A stretch of 64,000 nucleotides of DNA from an uncultured Aquimarina sp. GTDB taxonomy: Bacteria > Bacteroidota > Bacteroidia > Flavobacteriales > Flavobacteriaceae. The position numbers and the translations under genes were made by a program. Under the pieces are notes generated by a model that ran no database searches, was not told the DNA's origin, and saw nothing but the letters and a program-made list of their open reading frames with translations. Each line of letters opens with the position of its first letter. Within the stretch, counting starts at the first letter, position 1. This document shows, one piece after another, positions 41,099-49,685 of this stretch. The stretch is from NCBI GenBank assembly GCA_947498455.1, contig CANMKK010000001.1, forward strand, positions 62,001 to 126,000. Reading direction: 5' to 3'.

Positions 41099-41187
41099 GT
41101 ATAAAATCTATTGGATGCAACCCGCCCTCAGTATCCATAAACAGAACACCTACTTATCGCTATGTATTTAATTTTTAAAGTAACGCT

Positions 41188-41472
41188 ATGCCAATTACCC
41201 AACAACTACGCCTTATTGAACAGATAGACCGTCTAGTGCGATTAAAATCTACAGGCAATGCCAGTGAGCTAGCTTGTAAACTAGCTATTTCCAAACTCAT
41301 TTTGTACAGACTCATCCTCATTATGCAGGAAATGAATGCACTCATCTATTATGATACAGAGATTCATAGTTTTGTGTATGACCAGAAAGATGTATTTACC
41401 AGAGGCTTTGACCCGGAATTAGAATATATACCTTATTACAGCATACAAGCGGGGAAACTTCATCCCAACTAA
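41188..41472 (+). CDS. HTH DNA-binding protein (94 aa)
   Basis: Starts MPITQQLRLIEQIDRLVRLKSTGNASELACKLAISKLILYRLILIM. This is an HTH_11-like winged helix: a helix, TGNASELACKLAIS turn and recognition helix KLILYRLI, followed by a wing ALIYYDTEIHSFVY. The last 25 residues are not helical. It lies just before the VgrG cargo and may regulate it. A terminator-like hairpin separates the two. Confidence 0.65.
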   Translation: MPITQQLRLIEQIDRLVRLKSTGNASELACKLAISKLILYRLILIMQEMNALIYYDTEIHSFVYDQKDVFTRGFDPELEYIPYYSIQAGKLHPN

Positions 41473-41503
41473 GCATTTATCGATCATACTTATCCACTCA
41501 TCG

Positions 41504-41545
41504 AAAAATCAAGAAGCAAAGGTAAATCCCCCCTTCCTGATTTTT
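41504..41545 (+). terminator. Terminator after the HTH gene
   Basis: AAAAATCAAGAAG (41504-41516) pairs with CTTCCTGATTTTT (41533-41545) at 12 of 13 positions. Confidence 0.6.
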
Positions 41546-41640
41546 GGAAACACCAATTTATAAACCTATGTTTGTTACTGTAACTTATACATCTTAAAAC
41601 CATTAATTCATCCCACATTTTTCATATACCTTAAAACCAA

Positions 41641-43476
41641 ATGGCCTTACAAACTAAATATACGATTTATATCGGAGGACAAAATATCCCAGTAATAGCC
41701 GATTTTAGGCTCTATGAGAAAATGGGAAATCACACTTCTTTTTCGTTAACCGTTCGTGCGGATATATTAGAATCTCGATCAGAAAACACAATCATACTAG
41801 ATGAAAGCAAAGAATTTCTAAATGAAATTTTTTCTATCCAGATACAAGCCGTCAATGGGTTTGGCGAGTATAAACCTCTGGAGTTCAAAGGGATTATTAC
41901 CAGTGTCGAAAATATCAAAGGATTTCATCAATCTTCTGGTGACCTGATTCTTTTAGAAGGCATGGGAAGTTCTATTATTTTAGAAGATGGAGCAGATTAC
42001 AAAAGCTTTATAGATAAACCTATTTCTGGAATTATATCAGATGCATTGGGAATTTATAACCAGTCCAGCCTTAAGGTGGCTATTGCCCCAGAACAAGATA
42101 ATACCCTACTCTATTCTGTTATGAATGGAGAAAGTCGCTTTAGGTATTTAAGACGGCTTGCAATAACGCAGGGTGAGTTTTTCTTTTACCATAGGGATAC
42201 TCTTTATTTTGGTAAACCGGATATGGGAGAAGAAATACCACTGATCTATGGAACGGATCTTATGAGTTTTAAACTAGGAATGAAACCTGTAAGTGCCAGA
42301 TATAACTATTTCGCTCACCAGTATCATACCGAAGAAGAAATTACCTCTTCTACAACCAATGTTTCATCAAATGCCAGAGGCTATACTACGTATGCTACAG
42401 GAGTAGCTAACAATTTATTCCATAATGAAACGCGTATTCTTCACCATTCATACGATGAAAAGAATAAAAAACAACGCATGGACAGACTCGTAAAACTACA
42501 AAAAAAGGTGTTGGAACAACAACAAGTTATGCTTAGTGGCAGTAGTAATAATACAGAGGTAAGCTTGGGAAAAATAATAAAAATACAAAATGAAAAAGGA
42601 AGTTTCGGGAAGTTTCGTGTTATAGAAGTCGAACATAGCACCCAGAACGGAGGTGCTTATATAAACAAATTTAATGCCATCTCTATGGAGGTTGATGTAT
42701 CTCCGATTACCAATATTGACATGTTTTCATCTTCCCAACCGGCTATTGCCAAGGTTGTAGATACTAATGATCCTGATAAGCTTAGTCGTGTAAAAATTCA
42801 ATATCCGTTTGATCAAGAAAGAAATGTCACCAGTCCTTGGATTAGGGTTGCCACTCCATATGCAGGGTCAGATTACGGATTACACGCGATTCCAGAGAAA
42901 GGAAGCTCCGTTATTGTAGGGTATCACGCTGGAAATATAGAACAACCCTATGTAATGTCTTCGTTATATACAGGAATACAGAAACATACAGGATGGCAAA
43001 GTGAGAATAATGACTTTAAAGGTTGGTCAACCAAAGGGGGGGCTAAAATAGAATTAAATGATACCAAAGATGGTGAGATGATCACCATTACGGATAAGAA
43101 TCAGAATGTGATCCAATTCGATACAGTAGGTAAGACCATCCGCATATCGGCTCCTGAAAATATCGAAATATCAGCTAAGAATGTGAGCATTACTGCCGAA
43201 GAAAATATTACCATTGAAGCGGAGGAAAATGTAGAAATAGCAGCGCAGAAAGACCTCAATGCACTTGCAGACGGTAATTTAGCATTACAATCATCCGGTG
43301 ATATGACCGCTAAGAGTAAAGCTTCTTTAGCAATGGAGGCCATTAGGGATATTTCAGCTAAAGGAATGAATGCAATTATCGAAGGAAAAACCAGTGCGGA
43401 AATGAATGGCGCGCAAACCAAGGTGACTGGAAAAACATTAACCGAGGTATCTGCTGGAATTGTAAAAATTAACTAA
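41641..43476 (+). CDS. VgrG-type spike protein of a contractile injection system
   Basis: 611 residues. The N-terminal gp27-like part has YIGGQNIPVIADFRLYEKMGNHTSF, typical of Bacteroidota subtype iii type VI secretion. The gp5-like OB fold is at about 360-440 (AKVVDTNDPDKLSRVKIQYPF, SPWIRVATPYAG, IPEKGSSVIVGYHAGN). The needle is at 490-600 with repeated I..I[ES]A..N[VI] strands forming a triple beta-helix. It sits at the tip of the tube and carries the PAAR cone and effector. No other baseplate, sheath or tube genes are in the window, so this is an orphan spike that must use an apparatus encoded elsewhere in the cell. Confidence 0.9.
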   Translation: MALQTKYTIYIGGQNIPVIADFRLYEKMGNHTSFSLTVRADILESRSENTIILDESKEFLNEIFSIQIQAVNGFGEYKPLEFKGIITSVENIKGFHQSSGDLILLEGMGSSIILEDGADYKSFIDKPISGIISDALGIYNQSSLKVAIAPEQDNTLLYSVMNGESRFRYLRRLAITQGEFFFYHRDTLYFGKPDMGEEIPLIYGTDLMSFKLGMKPVSARYNYFAHQYHTEEEITSSTTNVSSNARGYTTYATGVANNLFHNETRILHHSYDEKNKKQRMDRLVKLQKKVLEQQQVMLSGSSNNTEVSLGKIIKIQNEKGSFGKFRVIEVEHSTQNGGAYINKFNAISMEVDVSPITNIDMFSSSQPAIAKVVDTNDPDKLSRVKIQYPFDQERNVTSPWIRVATPYAGSDYGLHAIPEKGSSVIVGYHAGNIEQPYVMSSLYTGIQKHTGWQSENNDFKGWSTKGGAKIELNDTKDGEMITITDKNQNVIQFDTVGKTIRISAPENIEISAKNVSITAEENITIEAEENVEIAAQKDLNALADGNLALQSSGDMTAKSKASLAMEAIRDISAKGMNAIIEGKTSAEMNGAQTKVTGKTLTEVSAGIVKIN

Positions 43477-43477
43477 T

Positions 43478-43954
43478 ATGCCCGGACAAGCAGCAACTAT
43501 AGGAAGTATGCACGTATGCCCGATGTGTACAGGAACGGTACCGCATGTAGGTGGTCCCGTAGTAGGGCCAGGAGTTTCAACTGTACTCATTGCAAACAAA
43601 CCAGCAGCCGTGATTGGTGATCTATGTACCTGTGTTGGTCCACCTGACACCATAGCAATGGGGTGTAGCAATGTACTTATTGGCGGGATGCCAGCCAGTA
43701 CTGTAGGAGATATGACCGCTCATGGAGGAACTATCACCAGTGGAGAAGCTACTGTACTACTAGGAACATCTAAGGCGGTGCCAACAGCGGTAATGCCAAT
43801 AAAGGATATTCCTTTTCCGAAGATCAACACATTTTCTAAAATGCAATCAGCTTTATCTGGAAATTCTCTAAAAGAGGCGCAGGCCAATCAGGAGAAAATA
43901 AAAGAAGAAGCCAAAAAGCACGGCTATATTCCGGATTATACATTCAGTATGTAA
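43478..43954 (+). CDS. PAAR-domain spike tip protein
   Basis: 158 residues. The repeated motif G[SNP]..V.[IV]GG.P[AV] marks a PAAR cone: HVCPMCTGTVPHVGGPVVG, TVLIANKPAAVIGD, CSNVLIGGMPASTVGD, then GEATVLLGTSKAVPT. Conserved Cys and His residues for zinc binding (CPMC, HVGG, CTCVG) are visible. It caps the VgrG trimer and sharpens it. The start is one base after the VgrG stop. The C-terminal 45 residues (SKMQSALSGNSLKEAQANQEKIKEE) may bind the effector that follows. Confidence 0.9.
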   Translation: MPGQAATIGSMHVCPMCTGTVPHVGGPVVGPGVSTVLIANKPAAVIGDLCTCVGPPDTIAMGCSNVLIGGMPASTVGDMTAHGGTITSGEATVLLGTSKAVPTAVMPIKDIPFPKINTFSKMQSALSGNSLKEAQANQEKIKEEAKKHGYIPDYTFSM

Positions 43955-43964
43955 TCAATGACAT

Positions 43965-46900
43965 ATGAGAGTTACGTATCCCTATAATGATAATAACGTC
44001 AAAACCGACTTAGGTCAGACAAACAGTTTCGGAGTCTATCCCATAAACCGCTACAATACATGGCATGGCGGATTACATATAGAAGGCAGCAAAGAAATAA
44101 GGGCAATTGCAGATGGTAGGATTATAGCTTATCGCATTCCCGAAAAATATATTGAAGAAATACTCGATGAACAGAGCTATCATTACTCTAATGGTTTTAT
44201 GCTCATACAGCATAACTATGAGAGTCTGAACAAACAGAAATATACGTTCTATAGTCTTTACAACCATTTAATGAGCAAGGCCGAAATGGTGGCAAAAAAC
44301 AAAGTCCCTGATTTTTATGCCAAACCCATTTACAAAATCAAAGCTAAAAACCATATCAAAGGGCTTAATGCCAGAGCTTCAGAAGATTTTAATAAGAAAG
44401 TAATAGTGATCCCAAAAGGGCATACAGCTATAAGGGATATGAGTTTTACAGAAGCAGAAAAAGCAAAAACACATTGGAGGCATCAACCCAAATACAAAAA
44501 ATATGTCAAAATATACTACTGTAACCCCATATCCAATGAAACCATTAATAACATTTATATCCACTCCTCATATGCTACGCTAAAAGATAATACCTATACC
44601 ATTACTACCGAGGATGATCTGGATAAAGAATCTGATACAGGTGCTATCGTATATGACCAGCCTAATGGTAAACGTGCATTCCAGCGTATAATAAAAACAG
44701 GAGAATCTATCGAAGTCGAAAAGTCGGAAGGAAGTTGGTACAAATTAAAAGAGACAAACGAATATGTCCGCAAACGGGACGTATCCTTTACCAATGAAAT
44801 AAAAGACGATGTAACACTCGATAAAATAGTAAACTGCGATGTAATTATCAAAGCAGGCACTATTATAGGGCATACTGGAAAATATGGCGTAGAAAAACAA
44901 CCAAATTATCGTACTGCACATTTAGAGATATTTAGTCATCAAGACCCTAACCCGCTACTGACAGATGCTAAGAATGATGGAGAGAAGAAAAAGAACCATT
45001 TCAGGTTAAAAGAAGGAGCTATCCTAAAGAAAAACCTAAAATTCGATACCTCCTTAAAGAAGAACACCCCTGTAAAGATATTAGAAGTAAAAGCTGAATA
45101 TAGCAAGGTACAGGTAGACGATGTAATAAAGGTCAGTAAACGCTCTTATCTAACCAATTATAAAAAAGCAGACAATAGATCCTATGAGATACTGGATGCT
45201 CATTTTGATACGGTAAATGCTACTTTTGACGGCTTTATCAGCAAAGGTGAAAAGCTGTATCTTATAAAACAGCTAATCGGAGATGAGCGCAAGCTCAGAT
45301 ACAAGTTTGCAGACTCAGGCAAAATATTCTGGATCAAAACCGAAGCTATCAAACAACCACAAGCAGTAACGACCTCTCCCAAACGGTCATTCCTACCCGA
45401 TAATGTAGCATCCACGGGAACCGGTACCGATACAATAGAAGAACCCGTATTGGTAATACCTGCCAAAGACACTGTTGTTCCAATTAATAAAGCAGTCTCA
45501 GAATATTACCTGACTGAACTGATAGAAGATACAGAAGACGATACAGTCATAAAGGAACAGATACTTGCCATTAGAGAGCTTAAAAAGATCACTGACCCGG
45601 ATAAGAAGAATTGGTACTATATAAGCCTTAAAGACGCAGAAGAAAGCAAAAACGGATGGATTGCCGAAAACAATACCAAGCTACAAAAAATATCAGCATT
45701 CGATTGGTCATTATTTGGTTTTGAAGCCTTAGATGCAGGTAATGAGTTTGTCTATACCGTAAAAGACATTATGGAAGCTACCAAAACCGCCGCTTTTATA
45801 GATACAGTATGGGGCAAGGTAGATGCCAATCAGGATAAAATATTGGATCATAATGAATGGAGAAATGCTTATAAACGTGTAGAAGTAGTCTCTAAATTTA
45901 GTAAATTGGTCTGCAAACATAAGAACGAATGGAGTTACACGGCAGATGAAGTAAAAACTGAAATCGAACAGTTCTTTGATATAGGAATTAAACTAGAGGA
46001 AGATGATGAAAAGAAGCAAATATTAGAAGATAAAAAACAAGCGAGATTGGAAGCTTTAGAAAAACGTATAGAACATCTGTGTTTCTGGAAAGAGATTAAA
46101 GATGGTGAGGTAGCAGAGGTCAAAAAATCTCCTAAAAAAGCACATCGTTTTGCACTCGGAGAAAATGGGCAACCGTTATCCAAAGAAAACTGTCCAGCAG
46201 AAGAAATGCCAAAAGAAGAAAAATCAAAACGTACATTTCCTGTGAATAATGATACCGTCTGGCACTTTCATCCTATTGCATTTGTTAATCATATGAAGTT
46301 GATTACGGCACCTACTACTCCACCGTGGTTGGAAGTAGCTCTTGCTGAAGCAAAAGCAGCAAAGTTTATAGAGGAATGGGATGAACCAACTGTAAAGATG
46401 GTCAAGAAATACCATAATTATTGTAATCATTTTGATAACCCTGCTTCAACAGATTACGTTGAAGATATAGAGGATGCTTGGTGTTCTTCATTTGTAAACT
46501 GGTGTTTAGGTCAAACTGATTATAAAGGGATTAAGTCTCCAGCTTCACAGAGTGTTTTATGGCAAGAAGGCAAATTATTCAAACGAATAGAAGAGCCAGA
46601 GTATGGATGTATTGTTTTATTCACCAATTTTGTAAAAAGTGATGGCCATCAAAGTGCTAAAGGCCATATTACTTTTTTATATGGAAAAGATAGTAATGGA
46701 GATTTAATTTGTTTGGGTGGTAATCAAGGGCAGAGGATAAAGTTTTCGAGGTATTTTGAAGATAAAAATAAAGTTAATAGTACATTTAAGCAAAGAGTAA
46801 AAGGTTATGGAAAAGTATTGGTTGAACAAAAATTTCAAGGATTCTTTTTACCTAAGAGCTATCCCGAAAATAATGGTAAAGAACTTCAAATAGTAAACCT

Positions 46901-46970
46901 CAAAAAATTAAACGATCAATTAGCTGGAAAAGCTGTAAAATCAGACACTAAAAATGAAAGCACATTATAG
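43965..46970 (+). CDS. Injection-system effector: M23-like and CHAP/TIGR02594-like peptidoglycan hydrolase
   Basis: 1001 residues. The N-terminus is a divergent LytM/M23 domain: NTWHGGLHIEG (His34, His38), IRAIADGRIIAY, YSNGFMLIQHNY and, after inserted SH3-like segments, GTIIGHTGKYG and RTAHLEIF (His319). More SH3-like stretches follow to about 560. An EF-hand-like DANQDKILDHNEW loop is near 622. The C-terminus (about 790-990) is a TIGR02594/NLPC-CHAP type amidase with Cys840 in DAWCSSFVNWC, His901 in GHITFLYG and Asn920 in LGGNQG. It is likely delivered by the VgrG-PAAR spike to cut the cell wall of a neighbour. M23 metal ligands are not all standard, so that domain may only bind. Confidence 0.8.
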   Translation: MRVTYPYNDNNVKTDLGQTNSFGVYPINRYNTWHGGLHIEGSKEIRAIADGRIIAYRIPEKYIEEILDEQSYHYSNGFMLIQHNYESLNKQKYTFYSLYNHLMSKAEMVAKNKVPDFYAKPIYKIKAKNHIKGLNARASEDFNKKVIVIPKGHTAIRDMSFTEAEKAKTHWRHQPKYKKYVKIYYCNPISNETINNIYIHSSYATLKDNTYTITTEDDLDKESDTGAIVYDQPNGKRAFQRIIKTGESIEVEKSEGSWYKLKETNEYVRKRDVSFTNEIKDDVTLDKIVNCDVIIKAGTIIGHTGKYGVEKQPNYRTAHLEIFSHQDPNPLLTDAKNDGEKKKNHFRLKEGAILKKNLKFDTSLKKNTPVKILEVKAEYSKVQVDDVIKVSKRSYLTNYKKADNRSYEILDAHFDTVNATFDGFISKGEKLYLIKQLIGDERKLRYKFADSGKIFWIKTEAIKQPQAVTTSPKRSFLPDNVASTGTGTDTIEEPVLVIPAKDTVVPINKAVSEYYLTELIEDTEDDTVIKEQILAIRELKKITDPDKKNWYYISLKDAEESKNGWIAENNTKLQKISAFDWSLFGFEALDAGNEFVYTVKDIMEATKTAAFIDTVWGKVDANQDKILDHNEWRNAYKRVEVVSKFSKLVCKHKNEWSYTADEVKTEIEQFFDIGIKLEEDDEKKQILEDKKQARLEALEKRIEHLCFWKEIKDGEVAEVKKSPKKAHRFALGENGQPLSKENCPAEEMPKEEKSKRTFPVNNDTVWHFHPIAFVNHMKLITAPTTPPWLEVALAEAKAAKFIEEWDEPTVKMVKKYHNYCNHFDNPASTDYVEDIEDAWCSSFVNWCLGQTDYKGIKSPASQSVLWQEGKLFKRIEEPEYGCIVLFTNFVKSDGHQSAKGHITFLYGKDSNGDLICLGGNQGQRIKFSRYFEDKNKVNSTFKQRVKGYGKVLVEQKFQGFFLPKSYPENNGKELQIVNLKKLNDQLAGKAVKSDTKNESTL

Positions 46971-47430
46971 AACTTTTATAGTACTAGGCTTAACTTTATT
47001 ACTTTTAAGTTGTAAACGAGAGCTTAAAAAAGATAATACCATAGACAACACGGATAAAGCCGAAATAACACAGAATGAAGTTGTCGAAAATAAAGAAACC
47101 GCTCAAAAAAAGGAGCAGTCTATTGAGGATTTTTTAATACACCTCCAGACTGCTATTAAAGAAAATAATACAGTAATTATTGAAAAAAGCATCAAACTAC
47201 CTTTTGAGTATCAAAGCGGTGGAGAGTCTTCATTTTATGATAGCCCAGTTAGACTATTTAGAAATCCCCATTTTAAGAAAATAACAAAAGCAAAGTTTGA
47301 AAAGATAGAAAGTAATGGTTCCTACTCAATTTTGTATGAACAACCAGAAAATGAAGACTTTTTTATCTATTATTATGCAGTAAAAGAAAAAGACGGTTTT
47401 AAACTAGCAAAATTAGAGATGCCACATTAA
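46954..47430 (+). CDS. Lipoprotein, probable immunity protein to the effector
   Basis: 158 residues. MKAHYRTFIVLGLTLLLLSCKRE is a type II signal peptide with the lipidation cysteine at about 20. It is followed by a Lys/Glu/Asn-rich linker and a small beta-rich domain (LPFEYQSGGESSFYDSPVRLFRNP...). Periplasmic lipoproteins of this size coded directly after a cell-wall-targeting effector usually protect the producer. The start overlaps the effector gene by 17 bp. The family is not recognised. Confidence 0.7.
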   Translation: MKAHYRTFIVLGLTLLLLSCKRELKKDNTIDNTDKAEITQNEVVENKETAQKKEQSIEDFLIHLQTAIKENNTVIIEKSIKLPFEYQSGGESSFYDSPVRLFRNPHFKKITKAKFEKIESNGSYSILYEQPENEDFFIYYYAVKEKDGFKLAKLEMPH

Positions 47431-47431
47431 A

Positions 47432-47477
47432 CCCATATAACTCTGCTAAAATGGTTTTTCCATCAGAATTATATGGG
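47432..47477. terminator. Bidirectional terminator between convergent genes
   Basis: CCCATATAACTCTG (47432-47445) pairs with CAGAATTATATGGG (47464-47477) with a single mismatch. Confidence 0.6.
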
Positions 47478-47503
47478 AATGCTTGTTGAGTATTAGAAGT
47501 TAA

Positions 47504-48847
47504 TTAAAGTCCAAGACCAAAACCTAAACTGAAAGTAAAAAACAGTTGCTTTTCATTAGTAATAGATATGCGTTGGAATATGTTACCATCTTGCTCATAC
47601 ACGTGAAAATCATTTTTTGGCAAAAGTTCACGCTGCCAAAATCGTGAAGTAATGAATACTCTGAAACCAGGTTTCCCATAAGCACTTCTACCAAATCTGA
47701 ACGCTTTGCCTATGTTTACCATCCCATAAATAGGTAAACCTTCATATTCAATCACATTTTTAAACTTATTGTTGGATATACTTGCGTTTTCTATAAACCG
47801 ATCAAGTCCTCTATCGAATATTATGTTAAATCTTTCTCTGAAACGATATCCAACTCCAATATCCACATTTAGGCCAGCATAGGCATATGTCCTGAAAATC
47901 AAACCTGCGCTAAACTGGTTACTTCTAATCACAAAGTCTTCATCAGGTATTAAAGGGTAAAAATCTTGAGTAGGGTTCTCAACATAATCACGACCAACAA
48001 AAAAACTTTTATCTCCATTATCTATCAAATATCCATCAGAATCATAAGCAGCAAACGCGAATAATGCAGAACTGGTTCTCTCCGACCATCGAAATCCTTT
48101 CCATACTCTCCTACCTAAATAGATAAAATAAGAAGTACGGGGTCGCCAATCATCCCCCGGAGCAATCCCTGATGAGCCTATTCCATAGCTTAAAAGTACT
48201 CTCTGGTTGCGTTCAAAATACTCGCTTTTGCCTACAAATTCCAGATCGATAGGTGAAAAAGTCACTCTCCGACCATCCCTCAGCTCTCCACTAAAATGAG
48301 TTGCTACAAATAGATCACGATAGAAATTAGCATTGTGTTGAGCATTTCTCTGTGCTCCTTTAGCACTTGTTGAGCCCACAAAACTTAATAACCGATAGAT
48401 ATATTCTTCCATCTGACCATCAGAATCTTGAGATTTATCTTCTCTTCCATCAACATAAGTTTCCTTAATTTTCTTATCTACTTCTTTAAAAATCGTCCTA
48501 CCAATTGCAATATTTCCTGCACGTTTTGTGTAGTGTTTATAGAGTTTTTGGAATCGTTCATATTCAAAATGAATAAAAACAGAATTGTCTGATCCAATCT
48601 GATTTTTGGTAAAATAACGATACCCATATGGGCGGATATAAAGTATACGCTTACTAGTAGCTGTATAAAACCCCAATTTTGCTTCTGTTAGATTTTTGGC
48701 TACATAAAGACCTTCATCTAATTGCGTGATGGAAATTGCTCTAGATGCTACGAAGGTAATATTTCGCTTTTGTGCGTTTAACTGACAAAAAAAGTGAATA
48801 AAAAAGAGTAATGTAATGTAATGTTTAAATAAAAAAAAGTACCTCAT
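47504..48847 (-). CDS. Exported, probably outer-membrane protein
   Basis: 447 residues from the ATG at 48847, taken because it places the signal peptide (MRYFFLFKHYITLLFFIHFF ... NAQ) at the N-terminus; an ATG eight codons upstream is also in frame. The rest alternates hydrophobic and polar residues with many aromatic ends (YFIYLGRRVWKGFRWSE, GLIFRTYAYAGLNVDIGVGYRF, QLFFTFSLGFGLGL), consistent with a beta-barrel ending at the C-terminus. It converges with the effector-immunity group. Role unknown. Confidence 0.65.
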   Translation of the reverse strand: MRYFFLFKHYITLLFFIHFFCQLNAQKRNITFVASRAISITQLDEGLYVAKNLTEAKLGFYTATSKRILYIRPYGYRYFTKNQIGSDNSVFIHFEYERFQKLYKHYTKRAGNIAIGRTIFKEVDKKIKETYVDGREDKSQDSDGQMEEYIYRLLSFVGSTSAKGAQRNAQHNANFYRDLFVATHFSGELRDGRRVTFSPIDLEFVGKSEYFERNQRVLLSYGIGSSGIAPGDDWRPRTSYFIYLGRRVWKGFRWSERTSSALFAFAAYDSDGYLIDNGDKSFFVGRDYVENPTQDFYPLIPDEDFVIRSNQFSAGLIFRTYAYAGLNVDIGVGYRFRERFNIIFDRGLDRFIENASISNNKFKNVIEYEGLPIYGMVNIGKAFRFGRSAYGKPGFRVFITSRFWQRELLPKNDFHVYEQDGNIFQRISITNEKQLFFTFSLGFGLGL

Positions 48848-49002
48848 AATTGATGATTTGATGTGAAACATTAGTTTATGAGGTAATCACGGATAAAAAT
48901 AACATTCAATACGTAAAACTCCCCTTTCTTCAACGTTAATAATTAGTTAACTTTTTAACTGTAAGATAGTTGTGTGAATCAAAAATCATTACCAAAAATC
49001 CA

Positions 49003-49094
49003 ATGATAGACAATAAAACAAAGGAACTTGCCAATGATAGACAATAAAACAAAGGAACTTGCCAATGATAGACAATAAAACAAAAGAGCTTGCC
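49003..49094 (+). repeat. Three 31-bp tandem repeats, each beginning with ATG
   Basis: Units start at 49003, 49034 and 49065, each opening ATGATAGACAATAAAACAAA. The first two are identical over 31 bases; the third differs at the end (AAGAGCTT for AGGAACTT). 31 is not a multiple of three, so each ATG is in a different frame. Only the third leads into the long ORF; the first two read about 14 codons to a TAA. Confidence 0.85.
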
Positions 49095-49682
49095 AAGGCA
49101 ATTGTTGAAGATACTCCCAATGGATTGGTGCAAGAAGAATATACGACTACTTCCGAATCTATATTGGAAAACATGCCAGATGATGCGAGAGCACTTTGGG
49201 ATGCTGCAATGGAAAAAGAGTTCCTGCGCCGTGAAGGATCACTTGAGGAAAATGATCGTAAATACGAAGCCGCAATAATGCAGGTATTAATAAATAAAGA
49301 AGGAGAACTAGAAAAAGGACTTATAGTTTATCACAAACGATGGGAAAATGGAACAGAGTATATTAAATTAAATGCGTTTGGTTACGACCGTCTACCTCAA
49401 GATGTTCAAGCCATATATGGTCAAAGAGATAATGTGGTTGAGAATTGGATTCCCCAAACTAATGAAATGAAAAGCCTCTACAATGCTTACGTTGCTTATG
49501 CCTATCAGGATAATGAAGGTCATTCCACTTGGGAAGAATATCGCGATGCGAAAGGATTTGCTCCTAAGCAAGAAGTATCTGAGAAAATCACTATTGAACC
49601 TGCTGAACATGTGGATGAGAATGCACCTCCACTTGAAACACCTGCTATTGCAGATGATACCGAAAACCTCATCAAACGATAA
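49065..49682 (+). CDS. Hypothetical acidic protein started within a tandem repeat
   Basis: 205 residues from the ATG at 49065 in the third repeat, reading MIDNKTKELAKAIVEDTPNGLVQEEY. It is acidic and mostly helical; segments include EKEFLRREGSLEENDRKYEAAI, YHKRWENGTEYIKLNAFGYDRLP and WEEYRDAKGFAPKQE. The C-terminal 40 residues are low complexity (Glu, Pro, Ala). The upstream repeats copy its start codon and first ten codons. Function unknown. It converges with the large gene that follows. Confidence 0.65.
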   Translation: MIDNKTKELAKAIVEDTPNGLVQEEYTTTSESILENMPDDARALWDAAMEKEFLRREGSLEENDRKYEAAIMQVLINKEGELEKGLIVYHKRWENGTEYIKLNAFGYDRLPQDVQAIYGQRDNVVENWIPQTNEMKSLYNAYVAYAYQDNEGHSTWEEYRDAKGFAPKQEVSEKITIEPAEHVDENAPPLETPAIADDTENLIKR

Positions 49683-49685
49683 TTT

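Noticed and set aside
43101..43671. Leftward ORFs across VgrG and PAAR
   Set aside because: Antisense to clear coding motifs; no independent domain or start signal.
49003..49094. CRISPR-like repeats
   Set aside because: The units are directly abutting with no spacers, and only three copies exist; it is a simple tandem repeat around a start codon.
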